36,193 nt of DNA from DASYXW01 sp035934405 (GTDB taxonomy: Bacteria; Acidobacteriota; Terriglobia; UBA7540). The stretch's first letter is position 1; each line of letters starts with the position of its first letter. The notes beneath the pieces were generated by a model. The model saw only the letters and a list, made by a program, of their open reading frames with translations, was not told the DNA's origin and did not search any database. Shown here in pieces: positions 25,035-33,624 of this stretch. Made by a program: the position numbers and the translations under genes. The stretch lies in the NCBI GenBank assembly GCA_035934405.1, contig DASYXW010000082.1:1-36193 (forward strand). Direction: 5' to 3'.

Positions 25035-25921
25035 CACTGCCCTTGGCGTGTCGAATCTGCGATCAGTTCAGTCCAACTGCAAGCCGGCTTCGGCGGCGGA
25101 GAACCCGCCCCCGCTTCGAGGTCCAGATGCAGCGTCTTGACAAGATATTCGCGGTTGCGGCCCGCAGCCCTCTCCGGATCAGGCGAGCCGTCCAGTTCAA
25201 CGTCGATCCAGCCGCGATACCCGGCCCCCTTCAACTCGGTTACCAGCGCTGGAAAATCCACCGTTCCCTGTCCCAGTTCGAGAAACTGACCCCATTCACC
25301 CGGTTTGGCCGGAGGACGATAGTCCTTGAAGTGCGTGTGAATGATGCGCGAGCGGTAGGTGCGAAAAACCTCCACCGGGTCACTGCCGCCGGCCGCCAGG
25401 TGAGCGGTATCCGGGCAGAGATAGTAATAGCGCGGGTCGGTCATTTCCATGATGCGGTCAATATCCGGCCGCTTCTCAATCAACGAGCCAAGATGAGGAT
25501 GGACGCCAATTTTCAGTCCCGTGGCCTCGAACACTTCCTTCCCCAGAGCGTTGGCTTGCCTGGCATACTCCTGAAACCGGTCGGCGGTCCGTTCCGTCGC
25601 CTCCGTGCCGCCGATGACGATGACCTTGCACCCCAGCGGCTTTGCGAAACGCGCCGCGGCGAGGTTCTTGCGGCGATTCTCGTAACCTTCCGTCGCGTGG
25701 TCGAGATCAGTGGTGCTGTAGAAGGCCGCGAGATCCATGCCGTAGCGCTGCATCTGATCCCGGAATTCGGACTCCCGGCCCTCGTACAGCTCGGCAATCG
25801 TGTATTCCCCTTCGATACCGCGGTAGCCCAGACCCGCAAGCTGCCGGGCAGCCAGCCACCAACTGCCGGGATAGTGGCGCCGCCAACTGAAAATCTGATA
25901 GCCGACGCGGAACGGCTGCAT
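25034..25921 (-). CDS. Sugar phosphate isomerase/epimerase-like TIM barrel
   Basis: A 295-residue AP-endonuclease-2-type TIM barrel, the family of IolE/IolI and xylose-isomerase-like proteins. Likely metal ligands lie in GVHPHLGS, CPDTAHL (Asp and His), HTHFKDY (His) and DVELD (Glu). The start RVGYQIFSW is typical. In characterised 3-keto-glycoside and C-glycoside pathways, enzymes of this fold isomerise or cleave the oxidised sugar. No Tat or Sec signal is present, so it acts in the cytoplasm. The ATG at 25921 has AGGGGAAG upstream. It is followed by MFS with overlap, and preceded 34 bases upstream by the GMC oxidoreductase. Confidence 0.87.
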   Translation of the reverse strand: MQPFRVGYQIFSWRRHYPGSWWLAARQLAGLGYRGIEGEYTIAELYEGRESEFRDQMQRYGMDLAAFYSTTDLDHATEGYENRRKNLAAARFAKPLGCKVIVIGGTEATERTADRFQEYARQANALGKEVFEATGLKIGVHPHLGSLIEKRPDIDRIMEMTDPRYYYLCPDTAHLAAGGSDPVEVFRTYRSRIIHTHFKDYRPPAKPGEWGQFLELGQGTVDFPALVTELKGAGYRGWIDVELDGSPDPERAAGRNREYLVKTLHLDLEAGAGSPPPKPACSWTELIADSTRQGQ

Positions 25922-25955
25922 ACTTCCCCTGCTGCCGGAGTCTCCTGCTTTACCG

Positions 25956-27626
25956 CTACAGATTCCCCTTCCGAAGTTCTTCCGTCAAGTAATCCGCATT
26001 GCGCATGCTCAGTGCCAGCAGGGTCAGCGTCGGACTCTTTTCCGTCTGCTGAGGGAACAGGCTGGCGTCCGAAATAAACAGGTTCTTCACTTCGTGCGTC
26101 TGCCCGAACGGATTAGTGACCGACTCGCGCGGGTCGGTGCCCATCCGGCAGGTCCCGGTCTCATGCTCACTGGAACCGGGATTGGGCGGCGACTCCGAAA
26201 CGTGGACATCCTCGGCCCCCGCTGCCCGGAAAATCATGCCGAGTTTCTCCTGCATGTCCTTGAACATCTTCCTCTCGTTGTCGCCCCATAACTCGGAATG
26301 AATCTTCACAATCGGAATGCCGTACCTGTCGACTTCACCGGAGGGATCGATCTCGACGTAGTTACCCGGGTTGTCCAGGCGCTCGCCGAAGGAAATGGCG
26401 CCCACGAATGACTCGTAGCGCGACGTGATATCGCGCTTCAACGCTGCTCCGAATCCCCGCGCGCGAAAGTCGATTCCTTTGCCGCTGCCGGATTGGGTCT
26501 GGAAACCGCGGATGTATCCGAGGCTTTTCTGGTAGCTGCGATTGAAGCGCGGGATGTAACCTCCGTAGGTATAGCCCTCGTCTGCGTAGGGCTTCAGCCC
26601 GCGCAGTTGAGGAAGAAATCCACTCGCCGAACAGGTGATGTGGTCTTTCAGGTGTTTTCCCACGTGCTCGTGATTATTGGCGATGCCCTTTGGGAACAGG
26701 CGCGACTTCGAGTTCAGCAACAGCCGCGCCGTCGCAATCGTCGAGGCCGCCACCACCACCACGCGCGCCCGTGATTCGTAACTCTTGCCGGTCAGACGGT
26801 CCACCCACCTCACGCCGCTGGCGAGCGCCGCCGCCGGGCTCACCTGAATCTCGGCGACCACGGCGTTCGATCGCAGCGTCCAGTGACCGCTGGCCTTGGC
26901 CTCGGGCAGAAGCACCCGGGACGAGTCATACTTCGCAGCCACCGCACACCCTTCGGCGCATTCGCCGCAGTAATGGCAGGAAGGCCGCCCGCGGTGAGGC
27001 CGCGTGATGATCGCCTTGGGCTCATGAGTATAAATCAAATCCGGCATCCCCAGCCGCGCCACCGTCTTCTGGAGAATCCGCTCGCCACAACGGAACGGTT
27101 GAGGCTTCATGAAATGGCCGCGGGGCCAATCCGCATGAGCCAAGTCGAGCGGGCCGACCACACCGATGAGGTCTTCCACCTTGTCGTAGTAGGGCTCGAG
27201 GTCTCGATAGGTCAAAGGCCAGTCCGGCCCGAAGCCATCCTCGCTGCCCGCCCGGAAGTCGCGGGGACTGAATCGGGGAGAAACCCCGTTCCAAAAAACC
27301 GAGCGCCCGCCGACGCAGCGGTACCGCCGCCAATACCACGAAGCGCTGCCAGCCGTGGTGTAATTGACATCCTCTTTATAGACGAAGTACTTTGATCGCT
27401 TCCAGCTTCCCGGTCCCGGCTCGTGCAGCGCCCGCTCCGTTTCCGCGTAGCCCAGACGCCGGATCGCCTGCCAGTACTTCTCGAAACTCATCAGATCGTC
27501 TTCGGCAACCTCGGGACCGTATTCGAGGCTGAGGACATTCACGCCGGCGATCGCGAGTTGCCGGGCCATGAGGCCTCCTGCCGCCCCGGTGCCAACGATG
27601 ATCACGTCGTAGTCTTGCCTGCTCAT
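25956..27626 (-). CDS. GMC-family oxidoreductase (gluconate/glucoside dehydrogenase large subunit type)
   Basis: A 556-residue flavoprotein with the FAD loop VGTGAAGG near the N-terminus, a cysteine cluster CHYCGECAEGCA in the middle and the GMC C-terminus HETGTCRMGTDPRE, then ADYL. These are features of the large subunits of gluconate 2-dehydrogenase and glucoside 3-dehydrogenase, which oxidise sugars and pass electrons to the respiratory chain. No signal peptide is seen; the small subunit carries a Tat signal and could co-export it. The start ATG at 27626 overlaps the small subunit stop (ATGA), so the two are coupled. Which carbon is oxidised is not shown by sequence. Confidence 0.9.
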   Translation of the reverse strand: MSRQDYDVIIVGTGAAGGLMARQLAIAGVNVLSLEYGPEVAEDDLMSFEKYWQAIRRLGYAETERALHEPGPGSWKRSKYFVYKEDVNYTTAGSASWYWRRYRCVGGRSVFWNGVSPRFSPRDFRAGSEDGFGPDWPLTYRDLEPYYDKVEDLIGVVGPLDLAHADWPRGHFMKPQPFRCGERILQKTVARLGMPDLIYTHEPKAIITRPHRGRPSCHYCGECAEGCAVAAKYDSSRVLLPEAKASGHWTLRSNAVVAEIQVSPAAALASGVRWVDRLTGKSYESRARVVVVAASTIATARLLLNSKSRLFPKGIANNHEHVGKHLKDHITCSASGFLPQLRGLKPYADEGYTYGGYIPRFNRSYQKSLGYIRGFQTQSGSGKGIDFRARGFGAALKRDITSRYESFVGAISFGERLDNPGNYVEIDPSGEVDRYGIPIVKIHSELWGDNERKMFKDMQEKLGMIFRAAGAEDVHVSESPPNPGSSEHETGTCRMGTDPRESVTNPFGQTHEVKNLFISDASLFPQQTEKSPTLTLLALSMRNADYLTEELRKGNL

Positions 27627-28306
27627 CGCCTCTTGTCCCCAGGCGCGCCTTCGGAAGGTAACGCCACCCAACGCCGTTCGTCCGGGCAGCCGGGCATCTC
27701 AGAAAGCATCTGATTGCCCACCCATTGAAGCTCCTCCATCATGCCCATTTCAGACTGGAAGTAACCCTCGATCACCAGCAGCTTGACCTGCTGAAACAGT
27801 TTGCGGCCCGGCTCAAGCTCGGAGCTCTCTTGATCGGACTCGGGCAGATCACTGATGCGGGTCACGACGCGATTTCGCGCCGCCTCGTCCGCTTCGGCGA
27901 AACTCCGCTGGCTCTCTTGTTGCACGTGCTGATCCAGCCACAGCACGCCCGCTTTGATCGTTTCCCGGACAGCCGGTTTCACGGTCGCAACCTGATCGAT
28001 GAACCAGGGGACGCCGGCATCGACGGCGCCCGCCGTTTCCGTGCGTGGAAGAATCGTGTCCACGAGGGCCGCCAGCTTCCGAAACTCGGCTGCCGTGAAA
28101 GCCTGGGGTGAAGGGGCGGCGTCCACAATCGGGTGGTAGGCCGCAGGGCGAGGGCGCACACTCGGCGCAGAAACCACGCCGGCGCGCAACTGACCGGCCA
28201 ACGCTTCTCTTCCTGCCGTGAGCCAGAAAGCGGACGCAGAAGTGATTTGAACCAGCGCCTCACGCCGCGTCGAGCCTTCATGCCCCATCAGAATAGCCGC
28301 CTTCAT
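27623..28306 (-). CDS. Gluconate 2-dehydrogenase subunit 3-family protein
   Basis: The 227-residue small subunit begins with a Tat-like signal (STRREALVQITSASAFWL) and has the family's helical region (FTAAEFRKLAALVDTILPRT), typical of PF13618. Its tail is YFQSEMGMMEELQW. Such subunits pair with the GMC large subunit and take it through the Tat pathway. The start may be ATG at 28306 or 28288. The gene overlaps the large subunit by 4 bases. A ridA gene precedes it by 78 bases on the same strand. Confidence 0.88.
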   Translation of the reverse strand: MKAAILMGHEGSTRREALVQITSASAFWLTAGREALAGQLRAGVVSAPSVRPRPAAYHPIVDAAPSPQAFTAAEFRKLAALVDTILPRTETAGAVDAGVPWFIDQVATVKPAVRETIKAGVLWLDQHVQQESQRSFAEADEAARNRVVTRISDLPESDQESSELEPGRKLFQQVKLLVIEGYFQSEMGMMEELQWVGNQMLSEMPGCPDERRWVALPSEGAPGDKRR

Positions 28307-28384
28307 TCTCTGCGCCGCGCGTTGTGCCGAATCGATTCGGCTCCAACGGACAAATCTTTAGCCAGACGCGCGAGCATGTCAAGC

Positions 28385-28822
28385 CTAAAACGTGGTCTGC
28401 CTGCCCGGATGGGTTGCATCAAGAACACGCGATGCGCCGCGAGCCGGACGCCGCAGCCGGGCGATGCAATCAATCTCCACCTTCATCTTCGGCAATTGCG
28501 CTCCCACGGTCGTTCGCGCCGGCGGGTCCTCGGGGAAAAATTCGCGAAACACTTCATTCATCGCGGGGAAATCGTTCAAGTCGGCGAGGAAAACGCCCAT
28601 GCGGACGGCATCGCGCAATGAGCAGCCGGCCGCTTGAAGAATCGCCTGGATGTTCCGGAGCGCGCGCCGCGTCTCGGAACGAATGTCGCCGAGTTCCATC
28701 TGGTTCGTCTCAGGATTGATGGGACCCTGGCCGGCAACGAACAAGAATCCGCCGGCGACGACCGCCTGCGAATAGACGCCGAGCGGTCTTGGGGCGTCGG
28801 ACGTGCGAATTATCTTGCGCAT
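28385..28822 (-). CDS. RidA-family deaminase
   Basis: RidA/YjgF proteins hydrolyse reactive enamine/imine intermediates made by PLP enzymes. The 145-residue product contains the key Arg103 (PARTTVGA) and Glu116 (KVEIDCIA), and SQAVVAGGFLFVAGQGP early on. The C-terminal 25 residues extend beyond the family core. It lies upstream of the sugar-oxidation genes on the same strand and divergent to the histidine phosphatase. No obvious link to the cluster is needed, but it may share the transcript. Confidence 0.9.
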   Translation of the reverse strand: MRKIIRTSDAPRPLGVYSQAVVAGGFLFVAGQGPINPETNQMELGDIRSETRRALRNIQAILQAAGCSLRDAVRMGVFLADLNDFPAMNEVFREFFPEDPPARTTVGAQLPKMKVEIDCIARLRRPARGASRVLDATHPGRQTTF

Positions 28823-28874
28823 GGTTTCAGCCTCTCGCCGCGGATTCTTGTTCTGGCTGGTGGCGGCTCACCAG

Positions 28875-28880
28875 TATAAT
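28875..28880 (+). promoter_or_regulatory. Consensus -10 of the histidine phosphatase gene
   Basis: TATAAT lies 29 bases before the ATG at 28910. A weak -35 (TTCTGG at 28851-28856) sits 18 bp upstream. The transcript would start near 28887. Confidence 0.5.
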
Positions 28881-28909
28881 GGCGGCCTGCGGTGGGGTAA
28901 AGAAACTCC

Positions 28910-29734
28910 ATGAGCATGACGCCGGAAGGATCGACAGCGGTGGAGGACCCGGAGAGACCGGCCGATCGGCGGCAGAAGTGGATGGACCATCTGGTCATCG
29001 TGCGTCACGGTGAATCGCATCGCAACGTCCGCCGCCAGGCGGCGCACGCCGCGGGACATCCCGAGTACGGGGGCGACGTCCGGGACGTGGATACGCCGCT
29101 CACCCGGCGCGGCGAGCGGCAGGCGGAAGCTACCGGGCGCTTCCTGAGCCGGCAATTCCGCTTCGACCGCATTTTCGTCTCGCCCTATCTCCGCACCGTC
29201 GAGACCGCGCGGCTCATCATGAAGCAGTTCGCCGATCCGGTGGCCCCCACTTATGAAGAACGCATCCGCGAGAAGGAGTTCGGAATACTGGACGGGTTGA
29301 CGCACCAGGGTATTGCGAAGAAATATCCCGATGAGCTCAAGCGCCGGCAGCACGAGGGGAAGTACTATTACCGGCCGCCAGGCGGCGAAAGCTACCCCGA
29401 CGTCGCGCTGCGCCTGCACAGTTTTCTGGGCACCCTGGCGCGCGACTGCCCCAAGCAGTCGGTGCTGGTGGTCTGCCATTCCGTCGTCGTGCTGACCTTT
29501 CGCCGCCTTCTCGAGCGCCTTACCGAGCAGGAGCTGCTGGCGATTGACCGTGACCCGGAGCACGACGTTTGCAACTGCTCCGTGACCCGGTATCAGTTTG
29601 ACCCGGGCGCCGGCAAGGTCGGCCGGCTGGTCCTGCGCGAGTTCAACGGGGTTCATTACACGGCGGAACTGGCGTCCACCGAGGAATGCAAACGGAAAGC
29701 CGCCAACCCGTCCGCGGTCTCACTTGGGCCATGA
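28910..29734 (+). CDS. Histidine phosphatase (phosphoglycerate-mutase-like)
   Basis: The 274-residue enzyme has the RHG motif at R32-H33-G34-E35 and a second histidine in VVCHSVVVL. FVSPYLRTVETARL carries the second arginine, and RIREKEFGILDG follows. These are hallmarks of the branch that includes cobalamin-synthesis CobC-like and fructose-2,6-bisphosphatase-like enzymes. It starts 29 bases after a TATAAT. An alternative ATG at 28982 would remove a charged lead of 24 residues. The substrate is unknown. It runs divergently to ridA and ends 104 bases before the act operon. Confidence 0.88.
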   Translation: MSMTPEGSTAVEDPERPADRRQKWMDHLVIVRHGESHRNVRRQAAHAAGHPEYGGDVRDVDTPLTRRGERQAEATGRFLSRQFRFDRIFVSPYLRTVETARLIMKQFADPVAPTYEERIREKEFGILDGLTHQGIAKKYPDELKRRQHEGKYYYRPPGGESYPDVALRLHSFLGTLARDCPKQSVLVVCHSVVVLTFRRLLERLTEQELLAIDRDPEHDVCNCSVTRYQFDPGAGKVGRLVLREFNGVHYTAELASTEECKRKAANPSAVSLGP

Positions 29735-29787
29735 CGGTGTGACGCCGGTCACAGAAATCGGAACTTCGACTGCCTCATGATAGTAAC

Positions 29788-29813
29788 TTGACGTTGACCG
29801 GCTGGTGTAAGAT
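29788..29813 (+). promoter_or_regulatory. Possible promoter of the act operon
   Basis: TTGACG (29788-29793) and TAAGAT (29808-29813) are 14 bp apart, shorter than ideal. A TTGACC copy overlaps. The start codon follows at 29838 after AAAGGG. Confidence 0.3.
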
Positions 29814-29837
29814 GGCGGGTCGGAACAAAGGGTCGGC

Positions 29838-30449
29838 ATGCGGATACGGACGGGTCTTTACCTGGGTCTCATTGGCGTCATCGCAGGCGCTGTGGTGTGG
29901 GCGGGCGCGCGGGCTGTCTCGCCCGCCGCCTCTCCTGCGGCGCAAAGCCCCGGCTCGCCGAGCTCCGAGGTTTTTACTCCGGCGCATCGCACCGCGCTCG
30001 GCGCCATCAAGGATTTTTTCAACTGGCATCCCACACCGGTGCAGCCCATCGCTTACACCCACAAAGTGCACCTCGCGAACGGCATGCACTGCACCGACTG
30101 CCACGTGGGCGTCGATACCGGGCCGGACGCGCGCATCCCCAACGTGCAGCTCTGCATGACCTGCCATTCGGTGATTGACACCGACAATCCCGAGATTAAG
30201 AAGATTGCCGCCTACTACGGGCGCGGCGAGCTGATTCCCTGGCAGCGCGTTTACGACTATTCCCCCGAGGCGCACGTGAAATTCAACCATGCGCCGCATA
30301 TCCGCGCCGGGGTGGATTGCAAAGCGTGCCACGGTGACATGACACAGCAAACGGTCGCGGTACGCTCCGTCAATCTGACCATGGGATATTGCATCGACTG
30401 CCACAAGCAGAAGAACGTATCGACCGATTGTACGGTTTGCCACTTCTGA
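29838..30449 (+). CDS. actA: Alternative complex III pentaheme cytochrome c, ActA-like
   Basis: The 203-residue protein has an N-terminal membrane anchor/signal (LYLGLIGVIAGAVVWAG) and five CxxCH heme sites at residues 85-89, 106-110, 161-165, 185-189 and 198-202. Five hemes and an adjacent molybdopterin-like, NrfD and DUF3341 gene set match ActA of alternative complex III, which passes electrons from quinol to a c-type cytochrome. Several extra histidines (KVHLANGMH, NHAPHIRAG) can serve as distal ligands. The stop TGA is shared with the first unit of a heptamer array. It is the first gene of the act operon. Confidence 0.9.
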   Translation: MRIRTGLYLGLIGVIAGAVVWAGARAVSPAASPAAQSPGSPSSEVFTPAHRTALGAIKDFFNWHPTPVQPIAYTHKVHLANGMHCTDCHVGVDTGPDARIPNVQLCMTCHSVIDTDNPEIKKIAAYYGRGELIPWQRVYDYSPEAHVKFNHAPHIRAGVDCKACHGDMTQQTVAVRSVNLTMGYCIDCHKQKNVSTDCTVCHF

Positions 30450-30482
30450 TTTTGGATTTACGATTTTGGATTTTGGATTCAC
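30448..30482. repeat. Heptamer array between actA and actB1 (GATTTTG type)
   Basis: Five 7-bp units: GATTTTG, GATTTAC, GATTTTG, GATTTTG, GATTCAC. The first overlaps the actA stop codon. Confidence 0.85.
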
Positions 30483-30532
30483 AACATGCATCCGATTTTG
30501 ATTTGGCCGTCAGCGATGGAATCGAGATGTGA

Positions 30533-30574
30533 GCATCTTCTGGCTTCTGACTTCTGACTTCTGGCTTCTGCTTT
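30533..30574. repeat. Heptamer array ahead of actB1 (CTGACTT type)
   Basis: Six 7-bp units of the CTGACTT/CTGGCTT kind run up to three bases before the ATG of actB1. They occupy the position where a Shine-Dalgarno would be expected, and none is visible there. Confidence 0.85.
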
Positions 30575-30577
30575 TCC

Positions 30578-32866
30578 ATGGATCGTCGCGACTTCTTCAA
30601 AATCTCGGCCCTCACCGGCGCCACCGCCGCCCTCGACAGTTGCGGCAAGCCCGAGCGCCAGCTCATCCGCTTCATCCCGGAAGAGGACCTGGTACCCGGC
30701 GTTGCCACCTGGAAGCCCAGCATCTGTACGCTGTGTCCCGCAGGGTGCGGCTTGATCGTGAAAGTGATGGAAGGCGAAGCCGAAGTGGTCCGCAACGGCA
30801 AACTGGGCCTGATGCCGATGGGCCTGGCGAAGAAGCTGGAAGGGAATCCGAACCATCCGGTCAACCAGGGGAAGCTGTGCCCGCGCGGTCAGGCGGGATT
30901 GCAACTCACCTATCATCCCGACCGCATCAAGACGCCGCTCAAGCGCTCCGGCGAGCGCGGCTCGGGCGAGTTTCAGGAAATTGGTTGGGACGAAGCCATC
31001 AAAGAGCTCGCGGCGCAACTCTCGGCTTTGCAGTCCTCCCAAGAAAGCGCTTCGCTCGCTTTCCTCACCAGCCCTTTGCGCGGCCAGCGTCGCGAGCTGG
31101 TGGAACGATTCCTCGCCGCCTCCGGCGCGCCACGCCCCACCGAGTGGGCTTTTTTGGATGATGCGGTACTGCGTCGCGCCAACCAGCTCAGCTTCGGCCG
31201 GCCGCAATTGCCCACCTTCGATCTCGCGCATGCAAATTACGTCATCTCCTTTGGCGCCGATTTCCTCGGCACGTGGAACTCCCCTGTAGCGCAAAGCATC
31301 GCTTACGGCGAGATGCGCCAGGGACGCTCCGGCCGGCGCGCCAAGTTCGTCATGGTCGAGCCGCGGGTGTCGCTGACCGGCGCCAATGCCGACGAGTGGA
31401 TTTCCGCACGGCCCGGAACGGAAGGCGTCCTGGCGCTGGGCGTGGCCCACGTGATCATCGGAGAGAAGCTGCGTCCAGCAAGCGGGGCCGGCGGCCCTGC
31501 TGCGCTCATCGAGGGTTGGCCCCAAGGCCTCCCGGATTTTTCGCCCGACCTGGTTGAAAAGCGCACGGGCGTTCCCGCGGCAACGATCACGCGAATTGCG
31601 CGCGAGATGGCCGGGCACGAACCCGCCATCGCCATGATTGCCGGCGCGCCTCTGGCCGAGACCAACGGGTTGTGGAGCGCCATGGCAGTCAATGCCCTTA
31701 ACGCGCTCCTCGGCAGCGTCGGCCAGCCGGGAGGCGTTCTCTTTACGCCCGATTCAGCCGCCGCCCCACCGAAGCCATCGCAGGCCAGCCGGGAGGGGTT
31801 GCCGCAACCTCTCCAGGCGCTGGCGCAACAGGCGCTCTCCGGCCGGCCCAACCCGGTGAAGGCGCTGCTGGTTCACGACGCGAATCCGGTGTTCGCTTCG
31901 CCCCCCGCGTGGCGGATCCGCGAGGCTATCGAGAATGTACCGTTCGTTGCCAGCTTGGGCAGCTTCCTCGATGAGACGAGCATCCTCGCCGATCTGATTC
32001 TGCCGGATCATTCTCCGCTCGAGTCGTGGCTCGACGATGTGCCGGAGTCGGGCACGATGCAACTCGCGGCGAGCGTCGCGCCGCCCGCTATGCTGCCGCT
32101 CCACTCGACCCGCGCCATGCCGGATGTTCTGCTGGATATCGCCCGCCAACTTGGCGGGCCCCTCAGTGCGGCTCTGCCGTGGAAGAGTTTCGATGAAATG
32201 TTGCACGCGGGCTTTGTCGATCTCGGGGAACGGCTCGGCACGACGAATGCCAAGGGTGCTGACGATTTTTGGAAGAAGGTGCAGGCGCAGGGCGGGTTCT
32301 GGGCCACGGAGACGAAGCTTGCCGCGCCCAAGGATCCCAATAGTGTTGGACGAGCGAAGGCCGTGGCTCCGAGCGATCCCCAATTTCAAGGCGACGAACA
32401 AGGCTACCCGTTTTACTTCCTGCCTTACGCCTCCCAGATGCTCTATGACGGCTCGCTCGCTCATTTGCCGTGGATGCAAGAGACGCCTGACCCGCTTTCG
32501 ACAGCCATGTGGGGAACGTGGGTGGAAATCAATCCGAAGACGGCCGCGCGGCTCGGCATCCGGCAGGGCGACTTGCTGGAAGTCGCTTCGCAGCACGGCA
32601 AACTCCGGGCGCCGGCGCTGATTTATCCCGGCATCGCGCCCGACGTGATTGCCATGCCGATTGGACAAGGACACGAGAGCTTTACCCGTTATGCCAGCAC
32701 CCGCGGCGCCAACCCGATTTCGATTCTCGCGCCACTCACCGAGCCCGAAACCGGTTCGCTTGCCTGGGCAGCGACGCGCGTAAAGATTTCGCGGGTCGGC
32801 GAAGGAAAATTGACCCTGTTTGGCGGCGGACTGAGTAGATTCCCGCATGAAATTGAAACGCGGTAA
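30578..32866 (+). CDS. actB1: Alternative complex III molybdopterin-oxidoreductase-like subunit, ActB1
   Basis: The 762-residue protein opens with a Tat signal (DRRDFFKISALTG) and has the fold of molybdopterin oxidoreductases. The first iron-sulfur ligand set is intact: C50-x2-C53-x3-C57 and C101 (CTLCPAGC and LCPRGQ). In characterised ActB the matching domain has no metal site, so retention here is unusual. The C-terminal MopB-type domain is present (ANPISILAPLTEPET). In most organisms this is joined to the iron-sulfur domain as ActB; here the two are separate genes with an 11-base gap. The ATG at 30578 is preceded by heptamer units rather than a clear ribosome site. Whether Mo is bound is not decided by sequence. 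Confidence 0.88.
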   Translation: MDRRDFFKISALTGATAALDSCGKPERQLIRFIPEEDLVPGVATWKPSICTLCPAGCGLIVKVMEGEAEVVRNGKLGLMPMGLAKKLEGNPNHPVNQGKLCPRGQAGLQLTYHPDRIKTPLKRSGERGSGEFQEIGWDEAIKELAAQLSALQSSQESASLAFLTSPLRGQRRELVERFLAASGAPRPTEWAFLDDAVLRRANQLSFGRPQLPTFDLAHANYVISFGADFLGTWNSPVAQSIAYGEMRQGRSGRRAKFVMVEPRVSLTGANADEWISARPGTEGVLALGVAHVIIGEKLRPASGAGGPAALIEGWPQGLPDFSPDLVEKRTGVPAATITRIAREMAGHEPAIAMIAGAPLAETNGLWSAMAVNALNALLGSVGQPGGVLFTPDSAAAPPKPSQASREGLPQPLQALAQQALSGRPNPVKALLVHDANPVFASPPAWRIREAIENVPFVASLGSFLDETSILADLILPDHSPLESWLDDVPESGTMQLAASVAPPAMLPLHSTRAMPDVLLDIARQLGGPLSAALPWKSFDEMLHAGFVDLGERLGTTNAKGADDFWKKVQAQGGFWATETKLAAPKDPNSVGRAKAVAPSDPQFQGDEQGYPFYFLPYASQMLYDGSLAHLPWMQETPDPLSTAMWGTWVEINPKTAARLGIRQGDLLEVASQHGKLRAPALIYPGIAPDVIAMPIGQGHESFTRYASTRGANPISILAPLTEPETGSLAWAATRVKISRVGEGKLTLFGGGLSRFPHEIETR

Positions 32867-32877
32867 ATGGAGCACCT

Positions 32878-33618
32878 GTGGAACCCAAAATCCCAAATCG
32901 AAAATCCAAAATTCGATGGGGCATGACCGTTGATCTCGACCGCTGCACCGGCTGCGAAGCCTGCGTGGTGGCCTGTCGCGCCGAAAACAACGTTCCCACC
33001 GCCGGACCCGATCAGGCCGCTCGCCAGCGCGCCATTCACTGGATTCGCGTCGAGCGCTACTGGGAAGGCGAGTTCCCGAACGCGCGCCTCCGCTTCCAGC
33101 CTGTCCTGTGCCAGCAGTGCGACGCCGCACCTTGTGAAGCGGTCTGCCCCACTTACGCGAGCTATCAGAATCCGGAAGGCTTGAATGCCCAGATTTACAA
33201 TCGCTGCGTCGGAACGCGCTACTGCGCCAACGCCTGCCCGTACACGGTGCGCTTTTTCAATTTCTACAACCCGGTTTGGGACAAGCCGTTTCACTTGCAG
33301 CTCAATCCTGACGTTTCCGTGCGCTCGGTCGGCATCATGGAGAAGTGCACGTTTTGCATCCAGCGCATCAAGGCGGCGGAAATCCAGGCCGAGGCAGCCC
33401 AGCGCGAGCTGAAGGACGGCGAGTTCAACCCGGCGTGTGTCCAGAGCTGTCCCACGAAGGCGATGGTGTTTGGCAACCTGAACGACCCTGAGAGCGAGGT
33501 CTCGCGGCTCTCGCAATCCACTCGCGGCTCGAAACTGCTGGAAGAGGTCGGCGCGCGGCCCAAGATCACATACCTGGCGCGCGAATCCGCTCCGGAGGAG
33601 GGCGGCGCCACGTCCTGA
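32878..33618 (+). CDS. actB2: Alternative complex III iron-sulfur subunit, ActB2
   Basis: The 246-residue ferredoxin-type subunit has fifteen cluster cysteines: C23/26/29/33, C78/81/86/90, C110/116/120 and C157/160/187/191. Three sets have four cysteines (4Fe-4S). The third set lacks one because CVGT replaces the usual CxxC, leaving three and indicating a 3Fe-4S cluster. This 3+1 pattern is what is known for the iron-sulfur part of ActB. The GTG start at 32878 has GGAG (32869-32872) upstream. Residues 3-13 (KIPNRKSKIRW) are encoded by a heptamer repeat, so the repeat forms part of the coding start; MTVDLDRC at 32923 would be the alternative. Confidence 0.9.
   Translation: MEPKIPNRKSKIRWGMTVDLDRCTGCEACVVACRAENNVPTAGPDQAARQRAIHWIRVERYWEGEFPNARLRFQPVLCQQCDAAPCEAVCPTYASYQNPEGLNAQIYNRCVGTRYCANACPYTVRFFNFYNPVWDKPFHLQLNPDVSVRSVGIMEKCTFCIQRIKAAEIQAEAAQRELKDGEFNPACVQSCPTKAMVFGNLNDPESEVSRLSQSTRGSKLLEEVGARPKITYLARESAPEEGGATS
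32885..32912. repeat. Heptamer array at the 5' end of actB2 (CCAAAAT type)
   Basis: Four 7-bp units (CCAAAAT, CCCAAAT, CGAAAAT, CCAAAAT) lie just inside the coding sequence. The unit is the reverse complement of the GATTTTG-type unit after actA. Confidence 0.85.
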
Positions 33619-33624
33619 AAGCCT

